A model generated the notes under the pieces. That model had not been told where the DNA came from and did no database searches. It worked only from the letters and a program-made list of their open reading frames with translations. A stretch of DNA of 64,000 nt, from NCBI GenBank assembly GCA_938040055.1, contig CALHWY010000012.1:286363-350362 (forward strand), written 5' to 3'. Shown in pieces: positions 44,390 to 52,481 of the stretch (the first letter of the stretch is position 1; the number at the start of each line of letters is the position of its first letter). The DNA is from an uncultured Endomicrobiia bacterium (GTDB lineage Bacteria; Elusimicrobiota; Endomicrobiia; Endomicrobiales; Endomicrobiaceae). A program made the position numbers and the translations under genes.

Positions 44390-45168
44390 CAGTTTCCCGG
44401 CCTCGCTATTCCTCTTTTTGAGGTTTTTATAAAATCCGCGATCTCTTTAACATAAGGCGAGTCGTTTTTTTCAAGCTCGGCTACGGCCTCTTTAAGAAGC
44501 AGTTTCGACGAAAACAAAATTTTATAAGCTTTCTTTATTTCTTCGATATCGTCCTTTTTCATCGCTCTTCTTTTCATGCCGACAAGATTCAGCCCGTTTA
44601 TAACCGCCCTGTTGCCGGTGCTTCCCCCGTAACAAAGAGTAAAAGGAAGAGTGTCCATGGTTATTATCGTAGCCGCGGCAGTCATGGTATCCCTTCCGAC
44701 CCGCGTAAACTGATGCACTGCGCTCATCGCGCTGATAAAAGCATTGTCCCCGACTTCCACATGTCCGGCAAGGCAGGAACAATTGGTCAAAATAACATTA
44801 TTCCCCACTTTGCAGTCATGTCCGACATGCGTTGAAACCATAAACAAACAGTTTTTTCCTACCGTCGTCCTGCCTGTTTTTGCGGTGCCTCTGTTGACGG
44901 TGACAAACTCTCTTAAAACCGTGCCGTCTCCGATAACCGTTTTGGAAGGCTCGCCTTTATAACTCAGATCCTGCGGCGCCGTGCCTACGGACGCAGAGTT
45001 AAAAATCCGACAGTTTTTTCCGATTTCGGCATGTTCTATGTAAACATTGGCGCCTATAACCGAGCCCGTCTTTATGGTAACGCCTTCGCCTATTACGGTA
45101 TACGGTCCGATCTCTACTCCGTCTTCAATAACGGCGCTTTTATCTATTACGGCAAGCTTATTTATCAT
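44389..45168 (-). CDS. lpxA: UDP-N-acetylglucosamine acyltransferase LpxA (copy 1, loop insertion)
   Basis: 259-aa trimeric left-handed beta-helix acyltransferase placing the 3-hydroxyacyl chain on UDP-GlcNAc or UDP-GlcNAc3N. The catalytic His is in THVGHDCKVG; GHVEVGD and AVHQF keep the other conserved His residues. Compared with copy 2 and E. coli LpxA it has extra residues in the loop after LPFTLC (YGGSTGNRAVINGLN). The E. coli chain-length ruler position G173 is Ala by my alignment. Coupled to lpxI. The Shine-Dalgarno GAGGAA precedes the ATG. Confidence 0.9.
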   Translation of the reverse strand: MINKLAVIDKSAVIEDGVEIGPYTVIGEGVTIKTGSVIGANVYIEHAEIGKNCRIFNSASVGTAPQDLSYKGEPSKTVIGDGTVLREFVTVNRGTAKTGRTTVGKNCLFMVSTHVGHDCKVGNNVILTNCSCLAGHVEVGDNAFISAMSAVHQFTRVGRDTMTAAATIITMDTLPFTLCYGGSTGNRAVINGLNLVGMKRRAMKKDDIEEIKKAYKILFSSKLLLKEAVAELEKNDSPYVKEIADFIKTSKRGIARPGN

Positions 45169-45936
45169 ATTTTCCTCTTAAAATCAGATCCGGCAGCGTC
45201 TCTCTGCGCTCAGTCCGCAAAGCGTTTTTTTAAAAGCCCGCCGGTAAATACTGCATAATATGCAAAGCCCTGAAAAATTTCTTTTTAAATATCCCCGCCT
45301 TTTAACGGCGCGATACGGCCCGGCCGGAAGGTCATTTTCACCAAAATCTTCGAAGCTGCCCGCCAAACACATAAACATTAAACTTTTTGCAGACGAAATT
45401 TTCAAAACAAACAAGCACAAAAGCGTCCTGAAAATTACTGCCGAGCACATTTGCGCTCCGGATGCGGATTTCACTTTTTTTTCACGGCTTCAAACTTAAA
45501 AAATGCGGCCGCGATTTTTTTTGTATGTTTTGCGTCCTGCCCGCCGGCCGCAAAGAAATAACAAAAATAATTGTCCCTGCACAAAAATATGCCAGCATAA
45601 AAGCGGGCCGGAATAAACGTTTCCTTACGGCAATATCAAACCCGTTTCCCCCGTTCGCTTTAAAAACCGCGGGCCGGTCTTGCGTTCTGTGTGCGTCCCG
45701 TATAATACCGACTCCGCCCAAACTACAGAAGAGTCTGACGGAAAAGACGGCATGGGCATATTTCCGGCGGAACGAAAAAATTTAAGCGATTTTTACCAAT
45801 ATATGCCGGTAAAACGGTTTTGTATACGGCTTTTGCTTAAATTGCAAAAAAGCCGGTTTATAAATTTTTTCTTAATAAAAACTGCGGATAAATAAGCGGA
45901 ACGCACAAGCCGTGTTAAAAAGAACAAAAAAAATTT
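45169..45936. other. 768-base gap between the two lpxA genes
   Basis: Separates tandem paralogues in an otherwise packed operon. Several 70-100 codon frames exist on both strands, but none is recognised or has a ribosome-binding site. It could be the remains of a third gene. Confidence 0.4.
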
Positions 45937-46701
45937 TTATTTAGGCCTTGCAATGCCTCTTTGCGAAGTTTTAATAAAATCGGTCATTTCTTTAACATAA
46001 GAAGACAAAGAGTCCTCAAGTTTTGACAAAGCTTCCTCAAGCGTAAGTTTTGACATAAACAAAATCCTGTAAGCGCTCTTTATATCCTCTATTTCGGACA
46101 GTTTCATTTTTTTGCGTTTCATTCCCACCACATTCAGTCCGGCCAGCGCCGCTCTGTCCCCGTGCGCGGTCACATAAGGAATAATGTCCATCGCTACCAT
46201 GGAACCCGCTCCTATCATAACGCCTTTGCCTATGCGGCAAAACTGGTGAACTCCTATGCTGCTGCTTAATATGGCATAATCGTCTATTTCGACATGTCCG
46301 GCAATTCCCGTAGAATAGCCTATTATGACATTATCCCCTATTATGCAGTCGTGAGCCACATGGGCGCAGGCCATTACAAGCCCGTTTTTGCCTATAACGG
46401 TTTGTCCGGCGGCGGCAGTGCCTCTGTTAAAAGTTACGCATTCCCTTATGGTAGTGCCGTCTCCGATAACAGCTTTCGTTTTTTCTCCCTGGTATTTCAG
46501 ATCCTGCGGGCGTTTGCCTATGGACGAAAAATTGAAAATCTCGCAATTGCGGCCTATTTCCGCATATTCTATAACGCTCTGTCCATGTATCTTAGTGCCA
46601 CTTTTTATCACGGTTTCGGGCCCGATCACGGTATAAGGCCCTATCTCCACATTTTCTTCAATAACAGCGCTTTTATCTATAACTGCCGTCTGATGTATCA
46701 T
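45937..46701 (-). CDS. lpxA: UDP-N-acetylglucosamine acyltransferase LpxA (copy 2)
   Basis: 254 aa, the more canonical paralogue: HVAHDCIIGDN with the catalytic His, GHVEIDD, GVHQFCRIG, and GLNVVGMKRKKM near the nucleotide site. It shares long blocks with copy 1 (AVIDKSAVIE, VEIGPYTVIG, DFIKTSQRGIARP). It starts two bases after lpxC-fabZ, the usual lpxD-lpxC-fabZ-lpxA order, so this is probably the ancestral copy. Position 173 (E. coli numbering) is Ala by my alignment. Confidence 0.92.
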   Translation of the reverse strand: MIHQTAVIDKSAVIEENVEIGPYTVIGPETVIKSGTKIHGQSVIEYAEIGRNCEIFNFSSIGKRPQDLKYQGEKTKAVIGDGTTIRECVTFNRGTAAAGQTVIGKNGLVMACAHVAHDCIIGDNVIIGYSTGIAGHVEIDDYAILSSSIGVHQFCRIGKGVMIGAGSMVAMDIIPYVTAHGDRAALAGLNVVGMKRKKMKLSEIEDIKSAYRILFMSKLTLEEALSKLEDSLSSYVKEMTDFIKTSQRGIARPK

Positions 46702-46703
46702 AT

Positions 46704-48047
46704 TTACTCAGCCTCTTTATCTACTATGACGAACATAAATTCGGCTTCAGCCATAAGCTTGCCGTCGGCAAAAGCCTGCCCTTTCATTTTCCCGCGCCGG
46801 CCGCCGTCTTTTACCACTTCGACTTTCAGCTCAAGATAATCTCCGGGTTTGACCGGCCTGCGGAATTTCACATTATCTATTGACATAAAATAAGCCAGAC
46901 AGTTCTTCATTTCCGGTCTGGAAAGAAACATAACGCATGAAGTCTGGGCCATAGCTTCCACTATCAGAACGCCGGGCATTATCGGCGCTCCGGGAAAATG
47001 CCCCTGAAAAAAGCCTTCATTGCCGCTGACGCATTTATAGCCGACGGCTTTTAAAGGCTCGGCCTCGTTTATTTTTACTTTGTCAATCATTATAAAAGGA
47101 TATCTGTGAGGTATGATTTTCAATACCTCTTCATGGCTAAGAATCCTTTCGCCCGCCTCTAACGCCGTATGACCGCCTTGCATTCCCGCCTCCGATATCG
47201 TATTTTTGAGCACTGCTTTTTTCATAAACTCTTTAACAAAACCTATATTATTCTGATGTCCCGGCTTTTCCGCGACTATTTTCGCCTTAACGGGTTTTCC
47301 CGCCAGATAAAGATCCCCTATGAGATCAAGCGCCTTATGCCTTACAAATTCATTGTCGAATCTTAAAGGCTCCTTATTGTGTATGCCGTCAAGAGCCACG
47401 ACAATCGCATTGTCAAGAGACCCCCCGAGAGCAAGTCCGTTCTTTTGCAAAGCCTCTATCTCATAATCAAAACAGAATGTTCTTGCCGCGCTGAGCTCAT
47501 CGCGGAAAACGTCTTTATTGACCTCCAATTTTATCTGCTGGCGCGTTATGAAAGGATGGTCGAAGCCTATGGCGCAGTCTATTTCGAATTTGTCCGAAGG
47601 ATAAGCGGATATTTTTGTTTTGCCGGACTCAAAATGCACGGGCTCTTCAATAGTGAGATACTGTCTTGGAGCGTCCAGCTCTTTTATTCCGGCCGACATC
47701 AGAATATCGGTAAATATTCTAGAACTGCCGTCAAGTATCGGAGGTTCGTTATTATTTATCTCTATTTTTAAATTATCTATTCCCAAAGCGCAGCAGGAGG
47801 CCATAATATGTTCGATAGTATGCACTCTTGCATTGCCTTTCCCTATTACGCTTCCCCTTACAGCCATGCCGGTAACGGCATTTTCCCATCTCGCTTCCAC
47901 TTCAGGCTTGTCCGGCAGGTCGGCCCTTACGAATCTTATGCCGTAACCCGCCGCCGCAGGCTTAAAAACAACCGCGCTTTTATTTCCGGTATGAAGCCCT
48001 ATTCCTTCAATCCGGACGTCTTTTTGAATCGTCGTCTGCTTTGCCAT
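46704..48047 (-). CDS. Fused LpxC deacetylase - FabZ dehydratase
   Basis: 447 aa. Residues 1 to about 290 are LpxC, the zinc deacetylase that commits to lipid A: IGLHTGNKS, HTIEHIMA (zinc His), LGGSLDNAIVV, and FVRHKALDLIGDL with zinc His and Asp. From about 300 the FabZ 3-hydroxyacyl-ACP dehydratase follows: IPHRYPFIMIDKV and GHFPGAPIMPGVLIVEAMAQ with catalytic His and Glu. The same fusion occurs in Bacteroidota and relatives. It sits one base after lpxD. The fusion links 3-hydroxyacyl-ACP drain-off to lipid A synthesis. Confidence 0.95.
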   Translation of the reverse strand: MAKQTTIQKDVRIEGIGLHTGNKSAVVFKPAAAGYGIRFVRADLPDKPEVEARWENAVTGMAVRGSVIGKGNARVHTIEHIMASCCALGIDNLKIEINNNEPPILDGSSRIFTDILMSAGIKELDAPRQYLTIEEPVHFESGKTKISAYPSDKFEIDCAIGFDHPFITRQQIKLEVNKDVFRDELSAARTFCFDYEIEALQKNGLALGGSLDNAIVVALDGIHNKEPLRFDNEFVRHKALDLIGDLYLAGKPVKAKIVAEKPGHQNNIGFVKEFMKKAVLKNTISEAGMQGGHTALEAGERILSHEEVLKIIPHRYPFIMIDKVKINEAEPLKAVGYKCVSGNEGFFQGHFPGAPIMPGVLIVEAMAQTSCVMFLSRPEMKNCLAYFMSIDNVKFRRPVKPGDYLELKVEVVKDGGRRGKMKGQAFADGKLMAEAEFMFVIVDKEAE

Positions 48048-48048
48048 T

Positions 48049-49080
48049 TTAATCTTTTATCTCCAATTGTTTTTTGATTTTCCTTATATCCAGATACATT
48101 TGCGGAAGATGTTTCATTGTCGCCCTCACTTTTATGCTGTTTCTTAAATCGGTTAAAGGATTTCCTCCGACGACGGATCCGTCTTTAATATTTCCGCCTA
48201 CCCCCGACTGGCTTGAAATCATGACATTATTTCCTATTTTAATATGTCCCGCAAGACCGGTCTGCCCTCCTATCGTGACATTATTGCCTATCTTTGTCGA
48301 ACCGGATATGCCGGTCTGGGATACGATCATACAATTTTCCCCGATCTGCACATTATGGGCTATCTGGACTAAATTGTCTATTTTCGTCCCGCTGCCTATT
48401 CTTGTAACGTCAATGGCGGCTCTGTCAACGGCGGTATTTGCCCCTATCTCGACGTCATCTCCTATTTCCACTCTGCCTATCTGCGGAATTTTGCGCGTTT
48501 TTGCGTCGACGGAGGCGAAACCGAAACCGTCGCCTCCTATGACGGCTCCGGGCTGGAAAATGCATCTGTCGCCTATTGAAGTTTCCTCTCTTATTACCAC
48601 GTTCGGATAAACGATGCAGTCATTGCCGATCTTGACATTGACGCCTATGTATACATTCGGAAAGATTTTCGCATTATCCCCGATTTCCGCGCCGGCTTCA
48701 ATGACGACGTTCTGTCCTATGTAAGCGTTTTTTCCGATTTTAGCTTTTTCGGATACCGAGGCGGAAGAATGAATTTTTATTTCAAGCGAATTTATCCTCT
48801 CTTTTTCCATAATATCAAGAACCGTGCCGTAAGCGTACTGGGGATTTGAAACGATTATCAGATTTTTCTCCTTAAACACGGACAAATCAATGTCTTTCGG
48901 CACCAGTATTACGCTCGCCTCCGTCCTTAAAGCTTCTCCGGTATATTTCATATTGGTTAAAAATGAAACATCGCCTTTTTTGGCTTGGGCAAGTCCGCTT
49001 ATTCCGGTTATTATCTCTTCTTTTGCGCCTTTAACTTCGCCCGACACTATTTCCGCCAGCTTTTCTATCGTTAATTTCAT
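48049..49080 (-). CDS. lpxD: UDP-3-O-acylglucosamine N-acyltransferase LpxD
   Basis: 343-aa trimeric beta-helix enzyme adding the amide-linked chain to the LpxC product. The N-terminal uridine-binding domain (residues 1-100) precedes about 25 hexapeptide turns. Catalytic His is in VQIAHNVQIGEN. IGGDGFGFA and GGQTGLAGHIKIGN are family blocks. ATG 49080 overlaps the skp stop (ATGATG, with GAGGGA upstream); the longer upstream frame runs inside skp. Confidence 0.94.
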   Translation of the reverse strand: MKLTIEKLAEIVSGEVKGAKEEIITGISGLAQAKKGDVSFLTNMKYTGEALRTEASVILVPKDIDLSVFKEKNLIIVSNPQYAYGTVLDIMEKERINSLEIKIHSSASVSEKAKIGKNAYIGQNVVIEAGAEIGDNAKIFPNVYIGVNVKIGNDCIVYPNVVIREETSIGDRCIFQPGAVIGGDGFGFASVDAKTRKIPQIGRVEIGDDVEIGANTAVDRAAIDVTRIGSGTKIDNLVQIAHNVQIGENCMIVSQTGISGSTKIGNNVTIGGQTGLAGHIKIGNNVMISSQSGVGGNIKDGSVVGGNPLTDLRNSIKVRATMKHLPQMYLDIRKIKKQLEIKD

Positions 49081-49670
49081 CATCTTCCCTCTAATCTTTT
49101 TATTACTTCGTCCGTAATGTCTCTGCACAAACCGCTTGCGCACAAAACGCTTTGTTTGTCAAGAATAATTCCGGCTTCCGTTCTTTCCGAAATTTCCTTC
49201 AAGACCGCGTCTATTTCCTTTAAAACGGCCAGAGAATTTTTTTCTTCCATCATCGCAAGCTCAGTTTTGGTCCTTTTTGACAAATCTGATATTTTATCCT
49301 TCTGCTGCTGGATAAATTTCTGCTCTTCGTCCATACGCAAAGCAAGTTCCGCAAGAGCCGCAGTATCCCCGGCTTCATGAGCCTCCGTTATCTTTATATT
49401 GATAAGTTTAATCCGCTCCATTGCGCCGTCATGCTCTTTTATCATCTCTTCTATGGCCTGTTTTCTGGTTTGCGCGAAACTCCTCATTTCATTTTTAAAT
49501 CTTTCCGACATAGGATGCGCGTTAAAAACCTTTTCCATGTCCACAAAAACTATGCCGTTGCCGGTTTTGCCGCGCTTGACGCTGCCGCTTAAAGGAATTT
49601 CAACGGCGCAAACCGCGGAAAATAAAAAAAACAATATAAAAAACGATAAAAATATTTTTTTAGAAAACAT
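49080..49670 (-). CDS. skp: Periplasmic chaperone Skp/OmpH
   Basis: 196 aa. Signal peptide to about residue 22 (ending AVCA), then the family opening GIVFVDMEKVFNAHPMSERFKNEM and a long charged coiled coil (about 65-150), forming the tentacles that hold unfolded outer-membrane proteins. Two C-terminal cysteines (LCASGLC) are unusual for Skp. It lies between bamA (11-base overlap) and lpxD, the conserved bamA-skp-lpxD order. Confidence 0.85.
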   Translation of the reverse strand: MFSKKIFLSFFILFFLFSAVCAVEIPLSGSVKRGKTGNGIVFVDMEKVFNAHPMSERFKNEMRSFAQTRKQAIEEMIKEHDGAMERIKLINIKITEAHEAGDTAALAELALRMDEEQKFIQQQKDKISDLSKRTKTELAMMEEKNSLAVLKEIDAVLKEISERTEAGIILDKQSVLCASGLCRDITDEVIKRLEGR

Positions 49671-51915
49671 TTCCTATGGTAAAATAAAACTGCTGCAAAG
49701 ATTCTCCTTCTTTATGATTAAGCCCGTATCCCCAGTCAAGCCTGAGAGGAAATACGGGAGTGGCAAATCTTATGCCGAATCCTACTCCGGAGCGCAAATT
49801 CGTCTCTTTTGTGCCGAGAGTAAAGTCTATTTTTTCAACCTTCGCCCATGAACCCCCTATATCGTAAAAAAAAGCGCCCTGAAGTACGGTTCTGCCTTTT
49901 TCGGAAACTATAGGAAATTTATACTCGACATTGGCGACGGTCATAAAAATGCCTCCGTCAGTAGGGCCTATTTCGGTTCTGTATTTATAACCTCTGACGG
50001 TATCGGCCCCCCCTATATAAAATTTTTCATACAGAGGAACGGTGTTCTGGTTGCCGTAAGCGGAAATATAACCCGCGTTAAAATTAAACGAAAGAACGAA
50101 TTTCCAGAACGTCGGGATAAACCAGCTGGATCTGACGGTTCCTTTAACAAAGTTTACATTGCCTCCTATCGGGCCGCCGGCCACCTGGATATTAGCCACC
50201 TGTCTGTTGCCTCTGGAAGGGTCAAAAACATAATCCCTTGAATCGTAAACGATCTGGGCCATAACGCTTGAAGTTCTGTCTTTTGACAAATCCGTAGCCG
50301 CTTCGATTTTGTCTTTGACTGAAGAGTCTATGTCGTAAAGCCTTATGTGTTCGTATGTATATCCGAATAACAATCCTATACGATCGCTCACTCTGGGTCC
50401 TATTCTTACGGACGCTCCGATTCTGCTTTCTTTATATGCGTCCGACACATTGTCATAATCTCTTTTTCTTTCGACATTATACGCGCTTAAAGTCAGGCTG
50501 GCATTTCTGTTAAATATCCACGGATCCGTCCAGTCTATTTCATAATTCTGCCTTCTGGCGCCGAATTCCCACAGCAAATTCAGCCTCTGTCCCAGCCCGA
50601 AAAGATTCATGTGCTGGAACTGTATTGAGCCGACAAAATAGTCGACTGAAGAATATCCCGCCCCGGCCGTAATCATGCCGGGCTTTCCCTCGGTAATATT
50701 GAAAACCAGATCCATTATGTCCGGAGAACCCGTCGGAAGCATCTGAGGCTCGGCCGCTTCTATAAAACCCAAATTGTATATTTTCTCAACGCTTCTGCGC
50801 ACTTTTCCCGCAGCCAGAACCTGCCCCTCTTTTAAAAGAATTTCTCTTCTGATAACTTTTTCTTTTGTGCTCACAAGACCGTCGACATAAATATTTCCGA
50901 CATAAACCACGGAGTTTTCGGTAATCGACAAATTGACGTCGACTATCCCTTCTTTGCCGCCTTTATTAAAAAGAGGCTCTACGGCAACGTGCAGATAGCC
51001 TTTATTTGAATACGCTTCATATATGCCCTGCATCGTCTCGTAAACTTTGCTCTGGTCGAACACATTTCCTTTTTTTACCCTTATTATTTTTTTCATCTGC
51101 TTTTCGTCAACGGCATAATTGCCCTCATAAGAAACGTTCCCTACATGGTATTTCAGCCCTTCGCTTATGTTCAGGGTGATAAACATCTGCGTGCGTTCCC
51201 GATTGTATGAAGTCGTCGAAGAGACGAACTGATAATCCATAAATCCGTTGTTTTTGTAGAAAGATTCTATGGCTTTGAGATCGTTTTGGTAAGTTTCTTC
51301 CTTAAAAACTTTTTTCGGCTTTGTTTTCATAAGTTTGATGATTTTTTCCTTTTTGAAAGAAATACATCCTTCTATGCCGACTCCTCCGATTGTTATCTTA
51401 TTGCCTTCGGTGATGAGAAAAGTAACCGTCATTTTGTTCGTTTCAGTATTTACCGTGGGATATACTTCCATATTACAGTCGGCAAAACCGCGGTCGCGGT
51501 AGTAATTCAATATCTTGGATTTGGTTTCTTCAAACTTAGCCAGATCATAATACTCTTTTTCCTTCAGCACGCTTTGGCTTTTCAGTTTCCCTTCCGAAAA
51601 CTCTTTATTGCCTTTAAAATTTATTTTTTCTATATACGGTTTTTCGCTGACTTCATATATAAGCTTTCCGCCGGCTCTGTCAAAACGCACTTCCACATTG
51701 TCAAAATAGCCCAGTTCGAGTATTGCCCTGATATCTTCCCTGGCGGCTTCCGGCGAATAATCCTTTCCTTTCTTAAGCGCCACCGAAGAGATGACGTTTT
51801 TTTGCTTAACGTTCTGAAGACCGTCTATGATAACTTTGGATATTATTCCCGTATCCGCAAATAAAAATGAAGAAAAAATAAAAGAAAAAACAGCCGCAAA
51901 TAAAAACTTTTTCAT
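49660..51915 (-). CDS. bamA: Outer-membrane protein assembly factor BamA
   Basis: 751 aa. Signal peptide to about residue 20, five POTRA domains (about 25-410; for example VKIDGLQNVK-type strands and VGNVSYEGNYAVDEKQM), then the Omp85 barrel with YDSRDYVFDPSRGNRQVAN, FYIGGADTVRGYKYRTEIGP (VRGF-like lid motif) and a final strand ending FTIGNVF. It inserts beta-barrel proteins into the outer membrane. ATG 51915 has AAGGA eight bases upstream. Confidence 0.96.
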   Translation of the reverse strand: MKKFLFAAVFSFIFSSFLFADTGIISKVIIDGLQNVKQKNVISSVALKKGKDYSPEAAREDIRAILELGYFDNVEVRFDRAGGKLIYEVSEKPYIEKINFKGNKEFSEGKLKSQSVLKEKEYYDLAKFEETKSKILNYYRDRGFADCNMEVYPTVNTETNKMTVTFLITEGNKITIGGVGIEGCISFKKEKIIKLMKTKPKKVFKEETYQNDLKAIESFYKNNGFMDYQFVSSTTSYNRERTQMFITLNISEGLKYHVGNVSYEGNYAVDEKQMKKIIRVKKGNVFDQSKVYETMQGIYEAYSNKGYLHVAVEPLFNKGGKEGIVDVNLSITENSVVYVGNIYVDGLVSTKEKVIRREILLKEGQVLAAGKVRRSVEKIYNLGFIEAAEPQMLPTGSPDIMDLVFNITEGKPGMITAGAGYSSVDYFVGSIQFQHMNLFGLGQRLNLLWEFGARRQNYEIDWTDPWIFNRNASLTLSAYNVERKRDYDNVSDAYKESRIGASVRIGPRVSDRIGLLFGYTYEHIRLYDIDSSVKDKIEAATDLSKDRTSSVMAQIVYDSRDYVFDPSRGNRQVANIQVAGGPIGGNVNFVKGTVRSSWFIPTFWKFVLSFNFNAGYISAYGNQNTVPLYEKFYIGGADTVRGYKYRTEIGPTDGGIFMTVANVEYKFPIVSEKGRTVLQGAFFYDIGGSWAKVEKIDFTLGTKETNLRSGVGFGIRFATPVFPLRLDWGYGLNHKEGESLQQFYFTIGNVF

Positions 51916-51930
51916 CAATATATCCTTTTT

Positions 51931-51975
51931 AATAAAATATCCCGTTTAGTAAATTGCTAACCGGGATATTTTATT
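51931..51975. terminator. Long hairpin between mscL and bamA
   Basis: A 19-bp inverted repeat with one mismatch (AATAAAATATCCCGTTTAG at 51931-51949 and its partner 51957-51975), loop 7, flanked by A- and T-rich ends so it could terminate in either direction. On the minus strand it follows mscL and comes immediately before the bamA ribosome-binding site. Confidence 0.6.
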
Positions 51976-51996
51976 AAAAATACATCAAAAAATCAA
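51968..51996 (-). promoter_or_regulatory. Possible bamA promoter overlapping the hairpin
   Basis: TTGATT (51991-51996) and TAAAAT (51968-51973) with 17-base spacing on the minus strand. Transcription would start inside the hairpin, giving bamA a leader stem. Confidence 0.4.
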
Positions 51997-52016
51997 TGAT
52001 TTTTAGATATTTAATT

Positions 52017-52481
52017 TTACTTTAAATCCGCCGTGCAGTGCGGGCATTTTAAAGCCTTTAAAGATATGCTTGTAAAGCAGTAAGGACATTCTTTTGTGTC
52101 GGCGGGAGGAGGAACCGGCGCTTTTTTGAGTTTATTTATGCCTTTTATCATTAAAAATACGCTGAAAGCCACAATTACGAAAGATATCAGAGTGTTTATG
52201 AAAACTCCCAAATTTACGGTTACGGCGCCCGCCTGCTGCGCGGCCGCAAGAGTGGAGTACTGAGCCGCGGCATCCTGTCCGTGTTTAAGCACTATAAACA
52301 GATTTGTAAAATCCACATTCCCAAGCAGCAGTCCGATAGGCGGCATTATGACGTCATTGACAAGAGAATTGACTATCTTGCCGAAAGCCGCGCCGATAAT
52401 TATACCGATCGCCATGTCGATAACATTACCTTTGACCGCAAATGCCTTAAATTCACCGACAAAAGATTTAATCATTCCCAC
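52017..52481 (-). CDS. mscL: Large-conductance mechanosensitive channel MscL with C-terminal zinc ribbon
   Basis: 154 aa. Opens as a pentameric emergency valve on osmotic downshock. N-terminal amphipathic helix and first helix FKAFAVKGNVIDMAIGIIIGAAFGKIVNSLV with the usual NVIDMAIG gate; second helix FINTLISFVIVAFSVFLMIK; then a C-terminal CPYC...CPHC ribbon. I chose GTG 52481 because AAGGAG lies six bases upstream; an ATG two codons later is 12 bases away. It overlaps the tamB end by 14 bases. Confidence 0.95.
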   Translation of the reverse strand: MGMIKSFVGEFKAFAVKGNVIDMAIGIIIGAAFGKIVNSLVNDVIMPPIGLLLGNVDFTNLFIVLKHGQDAAAQYSTLAAAQQAGAVTVNLGVFINTLISFVIVAFSVFLMIKGINKLKKAPVPPPADTKECPYCFTSISLKALKCPHCTADLK

